Positions 56,278 to 64,000 of a stretch of 64,000 bases of DNA are shown here, in pieces. The notes under the pieces were generated by a model that was given only the letters and a program-made list of their open reading frames with translations, was not told the origin of the DNA and did no database searches. Position numbers and translations under genes: made by a program. The DNA is from Planococcus beigongshangi (lineage in GTDB: Bacteria; Bacillota; Bacilli; Bacillales_A; Planococcaceae), in the NCBI RefSeq assembly GCF_016820495.1, contig NZ_JADHDU010000002.1, positions 413,001 to 477,000 of the forward strand, given 5' to 3'. Each line of letters starts with the position of its first letter. Position 1 is the stretch's first letter.

Positions 56278-58677
56278 TTAACTCCGCAACTCCGCACCCG
56301 ATTCAACAAGCGCAGCCACTACATTCTCATGCACAGCAGTCACTTCTTCGTCTGTCAGTGTTTTCTCCGGATCGAAATATGTCAGTGAGAATGCCACTGA
56401 CTTCTTGCCGGCTTCGAGGTTGTCGCCTTCGTACAAGTCGAATACGCGGACATCTTTTAAGAGTTTACCGCCGGCCGAACGGATCAGTTTTTCGATCGAT
56501 CCGGCTTCGACGATCTTAGACAGTACCAATGCCACATCGCGCGTGATTGATGGATAACGCGGCACTTGTGTGTAGAGCAGTGCGTCTGTCGCTTCCGCGA
56601 ACAATTCAGCCAGGCTGAGTTCCATGACGATGGTCGTTTTCAGATCTCGTGCTTTCTGCTCAGTCGGATGCAATTGGCCGATGACACCGATGCGGCGACC
56701 GTCAAGCATCAGATAAGCGGTTCTGCCTGGATGCAGACCATCCATTTCCCCGCGTTCGAATTCAATTTCCACGCCCAATTTCGACGCAAGCCCTTCGATG
56801 ATTCCTTTCAGAACAAAGAAATCAACAGCTTTTTTCTCGCCCTGCCAGCTATTGTCGACCCATAGGCCAGTCATGGCAATTGCCAGATGCTCTTCTTCAT
56901 TCAATAGTTCATCCTGCCCTTTCAGAAACACGGATCCTGTTTCATACAATGCGACAGAATCCATACGGCGCGCCGTGTTATAAGTTACGGATTCCAATAA
57001 ATGCGGAAGCAGGCTCTGGCGCAGCGTGCTGCGCTCTTCGCTCATCGGCATCAGGAGCTTCGTCAATTCTGTCGGTTTCAGCGCAAAATGCGTTGCCGAT
57101 TTCTCAGCGGTCAGTGAGTAGGTTGTGGCCTGCAATAAACCAACGCCTTCCAGGTAATGGCGCACCACACGGCGTTTTAATTGATAAGGGGACAAGCCGC
57201 CTGGAGTCGTTGCAGTTTCCGGCAGAGTCGACGGAATTTCGTCGTAGCCGTAGAGACGTGCAATTTCCTCAACGACGTCTTCTTCAATCTGGATGTCCTG
57301 GCGGCGGGTCGGCACAGAAATGATCAATTGGTTGTTGATCGCTTCTGTTTTGAATTGAAGACGGTTCAAAATATCCAGCATGTCTTCGAAGCGGATTTTC
57401 ATGCCGAGACGGCTGTTGATGAAATCCGGTGATACGGTAACCACTTTTTCTTCGCGTTTCAATTCATCGAAGAGAACCGTGCCTTTCAGCACTTCCCCGC
57501 CTGCAAGTTCCGCAAGCAATTGAGCAGCGCGTTCTGCAGCCGGGATGACCCGGTTCGGATCAACGCCTTTTTCGTAGCGTGAGCTCGCGTCACTGCGCAA
57601 GCCGTGTTCTTTGGATGTTGAGCGGATAGAAGCTGACTGGAAATAAGCGGATTCGATGACGACTGTTGTTGTATTTTCGCTGACTTCCGAATTCTCCCCA
57701 CCCATGACACCAGCAAGAGCAACGGGTTTCTCACCATTTGTGATCACCAGATTGTTCAAGGAAAGCTTGCGTTCATTGCCATCAAGGGTTGTAATCATTT
57801 CGTCCGTTTTGGCATGGCGAACCGTAATATTTCCTGTTTCGAGCAGATCATAGTCGAACGCATGAAGCGGCTGGCCGTATTCCATCAGCACATAATTCGT
57901 AATATCCACCACGTTATTATGCGGACGGACACCCGCTGCCATCAGACGCTGCTGGAGCCACATCGGTGATTCCTTCACCTCGATGTTGCGGATAACTTTC
58001 GCTGCGTATAACGGATTGGCTTCCGGCGAATCAACGTTCAAAGTCAGCATGGATGATGCTTCATCTTCCGCTTCAGTGTATGTGATTTCAGGGAGCTGGA
58101 CTTCTTCTTCCAGAATCGCAGCCACTTCATAAGCGACGCCGAGCATGCTCATCGCATCTGCACGGTTTGGCGTGAGATCCAGTTCCAGGACGGTATCATC
58201 CAGATCGAAATTAGTGATGACATCCGATCCGATTTCGGCGTTTTCAGGCAGGACATAAATGCCTTCCGCATACGCTTTCGGGACAAGTTTCCCTTCAATG
58301 CCAAGCTCCTGCAGGGAACAGATCATGCCGTTCGACACTTCGCCGCGGAGTTTCGCTTTCTTGATTTTCATGCCGCCTGGCAGCCTTGCGCCGGGACGGG
58401 CCACAATGACTTTTTGGCCAGCTGCAATATTCGGCGCGCCGCAGATGATCTGGTCGACCGATTCACCGACGTTGACCTGGCAGATCGACAGTTTATCCGC
58501 TTCCGGATGTTTTTCGCATGATTCCACGTAACCGACGACGATATTCGAAAGGCCTTCCGAACGATCGATCACCGCGTCCACTTCAATGCCGGCACGCGTA
58601 ATTTTCTCGCCGAGTTCAGCAGGTGCCAAATCCTGTGTATTTACATAATCCTTCAACCATTTTATCGATACTAACAT
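56278..58677 (-). CDS. pheT: phenylalanyl-tRNA synthetase beta subunit
   Basis: A 799-residue subunit. It has an N-terminal tRNA-binding OB fold (ILPIV-like GYVESCEKHPEADKLSICQV), B3/B4 editing region, B5 domain and a C-terminal anticodon-binding FDX-ACB domain (YPSITRDVALVLS). AAGGAGG precedes the ATG. It follows pheS by 12 bases. Confidence 0.97.
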   Translation of the reverse strand: MLVSIKWLKDYVNTQDLAPAELGEKITRAGIEVDAVIDRSEGLSNIVVGYVESCEKHPEADKLSICQVNVGESVDQIICGAPNIAAGQKVIVARPGARLPGGMKIKKAKLRGEVSNGMICSLQELGIEGKLVPKAYAEGIYVLPENAEIGSDVITNFDLDDTVLELDLTPNRADAMSMLGVAYEVAAILEEEVQLPEITYTEAEDEASSMLTLNVDSPEANPLYAAKVIRNIEVKESPMWLQQRLMAAGVRPHNNVVDITNYVLMEYGQPLHAFDYDLLETGNITVRHAKTDEMITTLDGNERKLSLNNLVITNGEKPVALAGVMGGENSEVSENTTTVVIESAYFQSASIRSTSKEHGLRSDASSRYEKGVDPNRVIPAAERAAQLLAELAGGEVLKGTVLFDELKREEKVVTVSPDFINSRLGMKIRFEDMLDILNRLQFKTEAINNQLIISVPTRRQDIQIEEDVVEEIARLYGYDEIPSTLPETATTPGGLSPYQLKRRVVRHYLEGVGLLQATTYSLTAEKSATHFALKPTELTKLLMPMSEERSTLRQSLLPHLLESVTYNTARRMDSVALYETGSVFLKGQDELLNEEEHLAIAMTGLWVDNSWQGEKKAVDFFVLKGIIEGLASKLGVEIEFERGEMDGLHPGRTAYLMLDGRRIGVIGQLHPTEQKARDLKTTIVMELSLAELFAEATDALLYTQVPRYPSITRDVALVLSKIVEAGSIEKLIRSAGGKLLKDVRVFDLYEGDNLEAGKKSVAFSLTYFDPEKTLTDEEVTAVHENVVAALVESGAELRS

Positions 58678-58689
58678 GTGATTTCCTCC

Positions 58690-59727
58690 TTAAACTTCCG
58701 TGCGTTCGAATTGGGATAAAAAGCGGACGTCGTTCGTGTAGAAATGACGGATGTCTTCGATTCCGTATTTCAGCATCGCAATGCGTTCCGGCCCCATTCC
58801 GAATGCAAAACCAGTCAGGCGCTTCGAATCGTAGCCTGCCATTTCAAGCACGTTCGGATGCACCATACCCGCTCCAAGAATTTCGATCCAGCCGGTTTTC
58901 TTGCAGACGTTGCAGCCATCGCCGCCGCATTTGAAGCATGAAATATCCATTTCGACCGATGGCTCAGTGAACGGGAAGAAACTCGGGCGCAGGCGGATTT
59001 CGCGGTCGTCGCCGAACATCTTCTTGGCGAATACCGATAACGTCCCTTTCAGGTCGCTCATGCGGATATCTTCTCCGATGACCAATCCTTCGATCTGCGT
59101 GAACTGGTGGGAATGCGTCGCGTCATCGTTATCGCGGCGGTAAACTTTCCCAGGGCAGATGATTTTGATCGGCTCTCCGCCTTTCGCTTCCATCGTCCGC
59201 GCCTGCACCGGTGAAGTGTGCGTGCGCAGCAAAATTTCTTCCGAGATATAGAACGTATCCTGCATATCGCGCGCCGGATGGCCTTTCGGCAAGTTCAAGG
59301 CTTCGAAATTATAATAATCCTTTTCCACTTCCGGACCTTCTTCCACTTCATAGCCCATGGAAATGAAAAGATCTTCTATTTCTTCAATGACACGTGTCAG
59401 CGGATGTGCGTTCCCGGTTTTTACAGGACGCCCCGGCAATGTGATATCGATCGTTTCACTCTGCAGTTTTTCATTGATGGCCTGTTCTTCCAGGATCGCC
59501 ATGCGTTCTTCCAGACGCGTCGTGACTTCTTCGCGCACGACGTTGACCAGCGCGCCCATTTTCGGACGTTCCTCGGCCGGCAATTTGCCCATGCCTTTCA
59601 AGAGATCCGTGATCGGCCCTTTTTTCCCGAGATAAGCGACACGGACAGCGTTCAATTCTTTGACGTTCGTAGCAGCGGCAATCTGTTCAAGTGCCTGTGA
59701 TTTCAGTTCATTCAATTGAGTTTCCAT
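58690..59727 (-). CDS. pheS: phenylalanyl-tRNA synthetase alpha subunit
   Basis: A 345-residue class II catalytic subunit. An N-terminal coiled coil is followed by motif 2 ([22 protein letters not shown]) and motif 3 ([18 protein letters not shown]). It also carries a [17 protein letters not shown] four-cysteine segment seen in some PheS. It is controlled by the T-box leader at 59745-60000. Confidence 0.97.
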   Translation of the reverse strand: METQLNELKSQALEQIAAATNVKELNAVRVAYLGKKGPITDLLKGMGKLPAEERPKMGALVNVVREEVTTRLEERMAILEEQAINEKLQSETIDITLPGRPVKTGNAHPLTRVIEEIEDLFISMGYEVEEGPEVEKDYYNFEALNLPKGHPARDMQDTFYISEEILLRTHTSPVQARTMEAKGGEPIKIICPGKVYRRDNDDATHSHQFTQIEGLVIGEDIRMSDLKGTLSVFAKKMFGDDREIRLRPSFFPFTEPSVEMDISCFKCGGDGCNVCKKTGWIEILGAGMVHPNVLEMAGYDSKRLTGFAFGMGPERIAMLKYGIEDIRHFYTNDVRFLSQFERTEV

Positions 59728-59744
59728 TTTTTCTCCTCCTAATA

Positions 59745-60000
59745 AACAGTAAAAAGCCCCGTCCCAGAAAAGGGACGAGGCATTATTCGCGGTACCACCC
59801 TAGTTAATGCCCGGAGGCAATCACTCATTTACGTAACGGCTCTTCACCGGCCCACCTTTACAGCAAATGCTGGTCCCGGCGGCAGCTCGCGGGGTGAACT
59901 TCCGAAACTTCTGCATATCCGCGCTTTCAGTCATGGCGCGAACTTCCTTGGGATGCAGATGGATTCCGTACTTTTCCCGGTCAATGCTTTTATTATTTGA
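59745..60000 (-). promoter_or_regulatory. T-box leader of pheST
   Basis: T-box motif GGTGGTACCGCG (complement of 59788-59799), a terminator hairpin GCCTCGTCCC-ttttct-GGGACGGGGC with a T run (59753-59782), and a probable UUC (Phe) specifier at the complement of 59896-59898 in GAAG-UUC-ACC. Confidence 0.93.
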
Positions 60001-60010
60001 ATTCTAATCA

Positions 60011-60039
60011 ATTATACGAAAGTTCGGGAGCTTTATCAA
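60011..60039 (-). promoter_or_regulatory. sigma-A-type promoter of pheST
   Basis: -35 TTGATA (complement of 60034-60039), 17 bases, -10 TATAAT (complement of 60011-60016). The -35 overlaps the stop codon of ysgA. Confidence 0.8.
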
Positions 60040-60809
60040 CCGGATACTTTCGGAACCAGGCTATACAATAAAATCCCGGTCGCAACGGCAACGTTCAGCG
60101 ATTCAGCGTCGCCATAAAGCGGCACGACCAAATTCTGGTCCGTCTGTTGCAGAAGCTCCGGTGACACGCCGCTTCCTTCATTGCCGACGATGAGCCCGAA
60201 ACGGTCGTGCGTTTCCGCTTCATGGACAGGAATCGCTCGCTGCAGCGATGTGCCGAACACTGGGATGCCTTCGCTTTTCAGCTGTTCCAGCCAATCCGGC
60301 AGTTCACCGCGGACGACAGGAATCTGAAAATGCGACCCTTGCGCCGAGCGGACCGTTTTTGGATTGAACGGATCTGCGCAGCCACGGCCGAGAACGACGG
60401 CATCGATGCCGGCAGCCGAAGCGGTGCGGATCATCGTGCCAATATTGCCGGGATCCTGGACTGCATCGATCAACAGGAGACGCGACCATTCCGCCTGTTC
60501 GTCCGCCGTAAATTCCGGTTGGGCACAGTGGGCGAAAATCCCCTGCGAATGTTCCGTCTCCGAAATTTCTTTCGCCACGGCAGCCGTCACCGAATAGAGC
60601 GGCACACCTTCAACGTCCCAATCTGCCGGAATGTCGACGCCTTCACGGACGATCAACGATTTCACCAGATCTTTCTTTTTCAAGGATTCTTCCGTCAAAT
60701 GGAATCCTTCGACGAGGAATTCCGCGAATTTATCGCGTTCTTTCCGTGTGGTGGTGAGTTTCTTCCAATGTTTCACCAATGAGTTTTGCAGAGATTCGAT
60801 TCGTTTCAT
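60036..60809 (-). CDS. ysgA: TrmH/SpoU-family RNA methyltransferase
   Basis: A 257-residue SPOUT methyltransferase, predicted to 2'-O-methylate rRNA or tRNA. An N-terminal substrate-binding domain is followed by the knotted domain with LLIDAVQDPGNIGTMIRTASA, GLIVGNEGSGVSPEL and VVPLYGDAESLNVAVATGILLY. ATG 60809 has AAAGGCG upstream and is preferred over GTG 60818. It lies beside pheS as in B. subtilis; the neighbouring sspI is absent. Confidence 0.94.
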   Translation of the reverse strand: MKRIESLQNSLVKHWKKLTTTRKERDKFAEFLVEGFHLTEESLKKKDLVKSLIVREGVDIPADWDVEGVPLYSVTAAVAKEISETEHSQGIFAHCAQPEFTADEQAEWSRLLLIDAVQDPGNIGTMIRTASAAGIDAVVLGRGCADPFNPKTVRSAQGSHFQIPVVRGELPDWLEQLKSEGIPVFGTSLQRAIPVHEAETHDRFGLIVGNEGSGVSPELLQQTDQNLVVPLYGDAESLNVAVATGILLYSLVPKVSG

Positions 60810-60862
60810 TTTCTTCACGCCTTTAAATCAGAATAGCTTCAGTATAGCATATCGGACCCCTT

Positions 60863-61312
60863 CTACAGCTCACTTGTGAAGAAATCAAAGCCCAGTGCCG
60901 TCAAGACGCCGAACGCCAGTGTCCAGACGGCAATGGAAATGGTCAGCCAAATGGTCGTGTTCTTTTTCGTGGAGCCCAGCGTCATGCCGATGAATGCTGC
61001 GATGTGCGTGCCGATCAGGATCGGTCCAAGCAGAGCAAGTCCCGGCAAGCCATATTTATTCCAGATGCGTTTGGCGCGCTCGCTTTTTTTATTCTGCGTA
61101 TTGCCTTTCGCTTCCTGCCGTTTATTGTACCAGTCCTTGAAACGGTCAAAACCGACGATCAGCGCGAGCACGGTCACCATATTGCCGACGAATGCCAGCA
61201 CCATCACCCAAAACGGCGACAGGCCCCAGACGATGCCGAGCGGGATAACGAGCGCAATTTCAAGCCACGGAATCGCCGCGCCGAGAAAAACGAGGAAATA
61301 CTCATAGATCAT
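60863..61312 (-). CDS. small multidrug export-type membrane protein (COG2426-like)
   Basis: A 149-residue protein with about four membrane helices. AAIPWLEIALVIPLGIVWGLSP and GLPGLALLGPILIGTHIAAFIGMTLG resemble the Sm_multidrug_ex family. The assigned export role is by family name only. The ATG overlaps the previous stop (ATGA), so it is the third gene of the XRE-led operon. Confidence 0.78.
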   Translation of the reverse strand: MIYEYFLVFLGAAIPWLEIALVIPLGIVWGLSPFWVMVLAFVGNMVTVLALIVGFDRFKDWYNKRQEAKGNTQNKKSERAKRIWNKYGLPGLALLGPILIGTHIAAFIGMTLGSTKKNTTIWLTISIAVWTLAFGVLTALGFDFFTSEL

Positions 61313-61809
61313 TCTTCTGCCCCCTTGAAGTGTTTGCGGATTTCCAGATAATAAATCAGGTATTGGATAAAAGCGATTGCGAGAATGCCGTAAATGATCA
61401 TAAGCCTGGGCACCGGCAGCACAATGGCCAGAACAGCCAGCGTCGGCAATGCCAGCGTGATGAAGCTGTAAACTTTCTGAACCGCTTTCCGGGTGATGAA
61501 CGTCATGCCTTCATCCTGTTCGAGATATTCAGGAGGCCGGATAGCAAGTGGCGAAATCTTTTGCGTCGGATTTTCTTTGTTATGTTTTTTGAGTCTCATA
61601 AGATAAACGGCCATTAACCCAAAGTAAAGGATGATGGAAAGAAAGACAATAAAACCTTCCAGTGCTTCCAATCGGATCGTAAGGCTCGTTTCAGTTTCCG
61701 TATTTACAAATTCAGCAATCGGTGAATTCAAGCCGAACGCTAATATGCCCAACACCACGATAAACGCCATCATCCACAACGGATAGCTCGCTCGGAAATC
61801 ATTTTTCAT
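61309..61809 (-). CDS. membrane protein of unknown function
   Basis: A 166-residue protein with four predicted helices (near 10-30, 45-70, 115-135, 138-160). Not recognised as a named family beyond resemblance to membrane partners of small XRE regulators. ATG 61809 has GGGGAG upstream and overlaps the end of the regulator gene by 11 bases, indicating coupling. Confidence 0.75.
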   Translation of the reverse strand: MKNDFRASYPLWMMAFIVVLGILAFGLNSPIAEFVNTETETSLTIRLEALEGFIVFLSIILYFGLMAVYLMRLKKHNKENPTQKISPLAIRPPEYLEQDEGMTFITRKAVQKVYSFITLALPTLAVLAIVLPVPRLMIIYGILAIAFIQYLIYYLEIRKHFKGAEE

Positions 61810-62014
61810 CTTCCTTCTCCCCTTCCAGCCAGAATAATTCGTTGACTTCAATCTTCAGCGCCTTCGCCAGCTTCAACGCCAGTGTGATTGACGGTGAAAA
61901 TTCCCCTTTTTCAATAAATGCAATAGTCTGCCGTGTGACATCGACCCGCTTGCCCAAATCACTTTGCGTAAAGCTGTGCCGCGCGCGCATTTCCTTCACC
62001 CGATTCTTCAGCAT
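61799..62014 (-). CDS. XRE-family small helix-turn-helix regulator
   Basis: A 71-residue protein of the Xre/YozG type: KNRVKEMRARHSFTQSDLGKRVDVTRQTIAFIEKGEFSPSITLALKLAKAL. ATG 62014 has AAAGGGTG upstream; an in-frame start at 62023 is less likely. It leads an overlapping three-gene unit with two membrane proteins and probably represses its own promoter through the palindrome at 62057-62068. Confidence 0.9.
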   Translation of the reverse strand: MLKNRVKEMRARHSFTQSDLGKRVDVTRQTIAFIEKGEFSPSITLALKLAKALKIEVNELFWLEGEKEDEK

Positions 62015-62056
62015 TAGCTTCACCCTTTCCGTAAAGATGTTCGCTTCTTATAACAT

Positions 62057-62086
62057 AATGTACATTAAACTTAACATTAAGTAAAG
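62057..62086 (-). promoter_or_regulatory. XRE operon promoter with palindromic operator candidate
   Basis: -35 TTTACT (complement of 62081-62086), 17 bases, -10 TACATT (complement of 62058-62063). A perfect 12-bp palindrome TAATGTACATTA (62057-62068) covers the -10. Confidence 0.62.
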
Positions 62087-62135
62087 TATTATTAACTTAT
62101 TCTTTTTGGGATCGCTGGAAGCGGTCCGGGCAAGT

Positions 62136-62167
62136 TAAAAAGGCACGCGCGAGGTTTGCGCGTGCCT
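62136..62167 (-). terminator. terminator downstream of NERD gene 2
   Basis: GGCACGCGC-aaacctc-GCGCGTGCC followed by five T on the minus strand. It lies beyond array 3, so a NERD 2 transcript would contain the array in its 3' untranslated part. Confidence 0.8.
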
Positions 62168-62284
62168 TTGGGTTTGGATTTTGGACGTTATTCACTCGTT
62201 TTGAGGTTAGATCCGAGTTTTTTAGCCTCTTCTTGCTTGATCTATTGAGTTCGGCGGCTTTTTCAAAGTTCGAAACCGCTGAAT

Positions 62285-62308
62285 GGATGCTTTTCTCGGG
62301 CGAAAAGC
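62285..62308. repeat. hairpin element left of array 3
   Basis: GGATGCTTTTCTCGGGCGAAAAGCG, a one-to-two-base variant of the hairpin in the 38-bp repeat, about 22 bases before the array leader unit. Confidence 0.8.
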
Positions 62309-62330
62309 GGGACGGGCGGCGAGTTTCATT

Positions 62331-62510
62331 TTCTATGAGCACTTTTCGGCGTTCTATGATCACTCAGGGGATTCTATGATCACTCAGGGGATTCTATGAT
62401 CACTCAGGGGATTCTATGATCACTCAGGGGATTCTATGATCACTCAGCGGATTCTATGAGCATTCAAATGATTCTATGATCACTCAAACAGTTCTATGAT
62501 CATTCACTCA
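62331..62510. repeat. 20-bp tandem array 3 (leader plus 8 units)
   Basis: A leader unit TTCTATGAGCACTTTTCGGC is followed by four identical units with block GGGG, then GCGG, AAATG and AAACA variants. The last unit (62491-62510) supplies the TGA stop codon of NERD gene 2. Confidence 0.93.
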
Positions 62511-63444
62511 AATTTCCCGTTTTATTCATTGAGTATTTGCTGTGTCTCCTGCTGCCGTCTTTCGTCAAAATTTCTTGCGACAGCAGCCGCTTCACTAAAT
62601 GCCGGTCATCCACGTTCAGGAACTTCCTGAGTTTTTCATTGTTTGCCTGAAAACCGAATATGGCGAAGTAGTCCAACACCGCTTCTTCGCCAGCATTTAC
62701 AGAAGTTTTTCCACAAGCATCGCATTGCCAGCGGCGTCGCTGGCGGGAAACATTAAAAGTTTGGCAGGCGTCGCAATAAATTCCTTGCTCAAACAGGCGC
62801 GGATCCAGGGAATATTGTACGGCAATCGGCTTTTGAGTATAAGGGGTCAGTTGTTTTTCAAGAATTTTCATATATTTTTTTAGGACATGCCTATTTTGTT
62901 GGGGGCTGGATGGATACTCTTCGATGGTTTTAAAAAGTAGTTCGACCATATGGTGATGTCGGCAGGTGCGTATATTTTTCGGCAGCGAACAAAGTTCAGC
63001 TTTCAAAGCTGTAAAGACGAGCAAGCCATCTACGGGGAGGCGAATCTTATTTTCAGCGAACCACATTCTTATAAAGCGTATATGTTTTTCGACTTGAACT
63101 GCCGGATTGTCCATGATTGTTTTCACGCCATTTGCATCATAACGGAAAAACTCATCTGTCTTATTTTCAAAGTGCAGCTCACCGCTGATGTTTTTCGACT
63201 CAAGAATAACGGCAACTTTTGACGTCAGGAGCAATCCGTCGATCTGGACTGGCCAGTTCCCGAGAGTAAGGCTTGTATTCCAAAGAATTTCAAAGGGTTC
63301 AGACGAATAAAATTCGATAAACTTTTTTTGAAGCCGCCGCTCTCCCCGGATCCCGGCTTCTACAAGGAATAATTCCCTCTCCAATAAATCCCGTTCCGCC
63401 GTATTCACCTTCATGCGCCGAATGGTTCTTTGTAACATATCCAC
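62500..63444 (-). CDS. NERD-domain protein with C-terminal zinc ribbon (paralogue 2)
   Basis: A 314-residue paralogue of 33717-34670. The NERD triad is Asp69 (VQIDGLLL), Glu82 and Lys84 (ILESKN). The zinc ribbon is CDACQTF...CDACGKT and a shared C-terminal region follows. Its tail (NKTGNLSE) is extended and its stop codon lies inside the last unit of array 3. The start is uncertain: GTG 63444 or ATG 63438, both with weak ribosome sites. The gene is bracketed by arrays 3 and 4 in direct orientation. DNA or RNA cleavage is plausible but unproven. Confidence 0.83.
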   Translation of the reverse strand: MDMLQRTIRRMKVNTAERDLLERELFLVEAGIRGERRLQKKFIEFYSSEPFEILWNTSLTLGNWPVQIDGLLLTSKVAVILESKNISGELHFENKTDEFFRYDANGVKTIMDNPAVQVEKHIRFIRMWFAENKIRLPVDGLLVFTALKAELCSLPKNIRTCRHHHMVELLFKTIEEYPSSPQQNRHVLKKYMKILEKQLTPYTQKPIAVQYSLDPRLFEQGIYCDACQTFNVSRQRRRWQCDACGKTSVNAGEEAVLDYFAIFGFQANNEKLRKFLNVDDRHLVKRLLSQEILTKDGSRRHSKYSMNKTGNLSE

Positions 63445-63662
63445 TTTAGTTAGAATTTCGGTTCTCCCCTTTCTGTTTAAATGGATTATAGCATTCGATT
63501 GTCAGAATAGTTGATTTATTTATCCTATATATATTTTTGGACAATTTGTGCGGTGCCTTTTGATTGGGAATCAGGTTTTTTGATGATAATACTATGTTTA
63601 AGTCTACTTTCCGCTCTTTTCTCCATTTCAATTGATCCTCTCAAATTCAAAAAACCTGTAAT

Positions 63663-63687
63663 GGATGCTTTTCGCAGGCGAAAAGCG
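63663..63687. repeat. hairpin element left of array 4
   Basis: GGATGCTTTTCGCAGGCGAA continuing AAGCG: the same hairpin as in the 38-bp repeats, about 22 bases before the leader unit. Confidence 0.85.
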
Positions 63688-63708
63688 ACTAGGGAGGCTT
63701 GATTTATT

Positions 63709-63950
63709 TTCTATGAGCACTTTTTGGCGTTCTATGATCACTCAAACGATTCTATGATCATTCAGCGGATTCTATGATCACTTGCAGGATACTATGATCA
63801 CTCGCAGGATTCTATGATCACTCGCAGGATTCTATGATCACTCAAACGGTTCTATGATCATTCAAACAGTTCTATGATCATTCAAACAGTTCTATGATCA
63901 CTCACAACGATTCTATGATCACTCAGCGGATTCTATAAGCACTCGCCGCA
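63709..63950. repeat. 20-bp tandem array 4 (leader plus about 11 units)
   Basis: Leader TTCTATGAGCACTTTTTGGC, then units with variable blocks AAACG, GCGG, GCAGG and AAACA in 20-base register, with single-base slips at the leader and near 63905. The region 63445-63708 to its left holds no supportable gene. Confidence 0.93.
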
Positions 63951-63964
63951 CAAAACCCGACACA

Positions 63965-63996
63965 AAACAAAACCCCCTCGCCGCAGCGAGAGGGTC
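63965..63996 (-). terminator. terminator of a gene to the right of the window
   Basis: ACCCTCTCGC-tgcg-GCGAGGGGGT followed by TTTGTTTTG on the minus strand. Confidence 0.75.
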
Positions 63997-64000
63997 TCCA

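Larger units (their letters stand above)
62015..62499. other. intergenic region between the XRE operon and NERD gene 2
   Basis: No credible gene. Holds the XRE promoter, a strong minus-strand terminator (62136-62167), a relative of the 38-bp-repeat hairpin (62285-62308) and array 3. Confidence 0.75.

Noticed and set aside
62097..62363. 88-codon minus-strand frame between the XRE operon and NERD gene 2
   Set aside because: Passes through a terminator, the hairpin element and array 3, and no ribosome site is seen.
63446..63631. 61-codon minus-strand frame upstream of NERD gene 2
   Set aside because: AT-rich intergenic DNA, no convincing ribosome site, no recognised features. It might be the NERD leader.

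Overview
The window is chromosome from a low-to-mid GC Gram-positive of the order Bacillales, most likely a non-sporulating member of the Planococcaceae (Planococcus/Planomicrobium type). The backbone follows the Bacillus subtilis gene order almost gene for gene: folC-valS, hemLBDCXA, ysxC, lonA, clpX, tig, ysoA, ysnA-rph-racE, ysmB-ysmA, sdhBAC, yslB, lysC, uvrC, trxA, etfAB-fadB-fadR-lcfA, yshE-mutS2-polX-cvpA-zapA, rnhC, pheTS, ysgA. The sporulation or germination genes that B. subtilis carries inside this backbone (spoVID, lonB, gerE, gerM, sspI) are all absent from their expected gaps, which is the main reason for suggesting a non-sporulating lineage. Nearly all genes lie on the minus strand.

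Layout: 1-1179 is the end of a type IV pilin-like gene cluster, followed by a membrane diguanylate cyclase (1402-3105) and folC. Two ATP-grasp ligases (4417-6047) diverge from folC and converge on valS, which has a T-box leader. 9096-10229 is an AbrB-type membrane protein, followed by 1 kb of intergenic repeats. 11314-17506 is the six-gene haem operon behind a PerR-like box. 18050-25042 holds protein quality control genes (ysxC, lonA, clpX, tig, a TPR protein). 25237-33466 holds YdcF, tRNA-Arg, nucleotide and RNA housekeeping genes, racE, succinate dehydrogenase and yslB. 33717-34670 is a NERD nuclease-like gene. 35087-38826 has lysC with its lysine riboswitch, uvrC and trxA. 39087-40343 is an SOS-type Y-family polymerase with a LexA box. 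40534-45555 is the fatty-acid degradation and electron-transfer cluster with recognisable FadR and CcpA sites. 46114-53195 is DNA repair and cell division, including an overlooked 26-residue membrane peptide. 53270-56017 is a strikingly AT-rich second pilin trio. 56278-60809 is pheTS with a T-box and a SpoU methyltransferase. 60863-62014 is a small regulator/membrane-protein operon, and 62500-63444 is a second NERD gene.

The most unusual content is intergenic. A family of tandem arrays of a 20-bp unit occurs four times, always in the same orientation, and three copies share a hairpin plus leader unit. One array is bracketed by perfect 38-bp direct repeats, and two arrays bracket the second NERD gene. 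A separate family of five MITE-like elements has imperfect 17-18 bp terminal inverted repeats, and a double-hairpin GC-rich element occurs twice. The fadR promoter region carries an 18-bp perfect inverted repeat that appears to combine a FadR operator with a terminator that only read-through RNA could form. Function and organism assignments come from reading motifs and synteny; no database search was possible.
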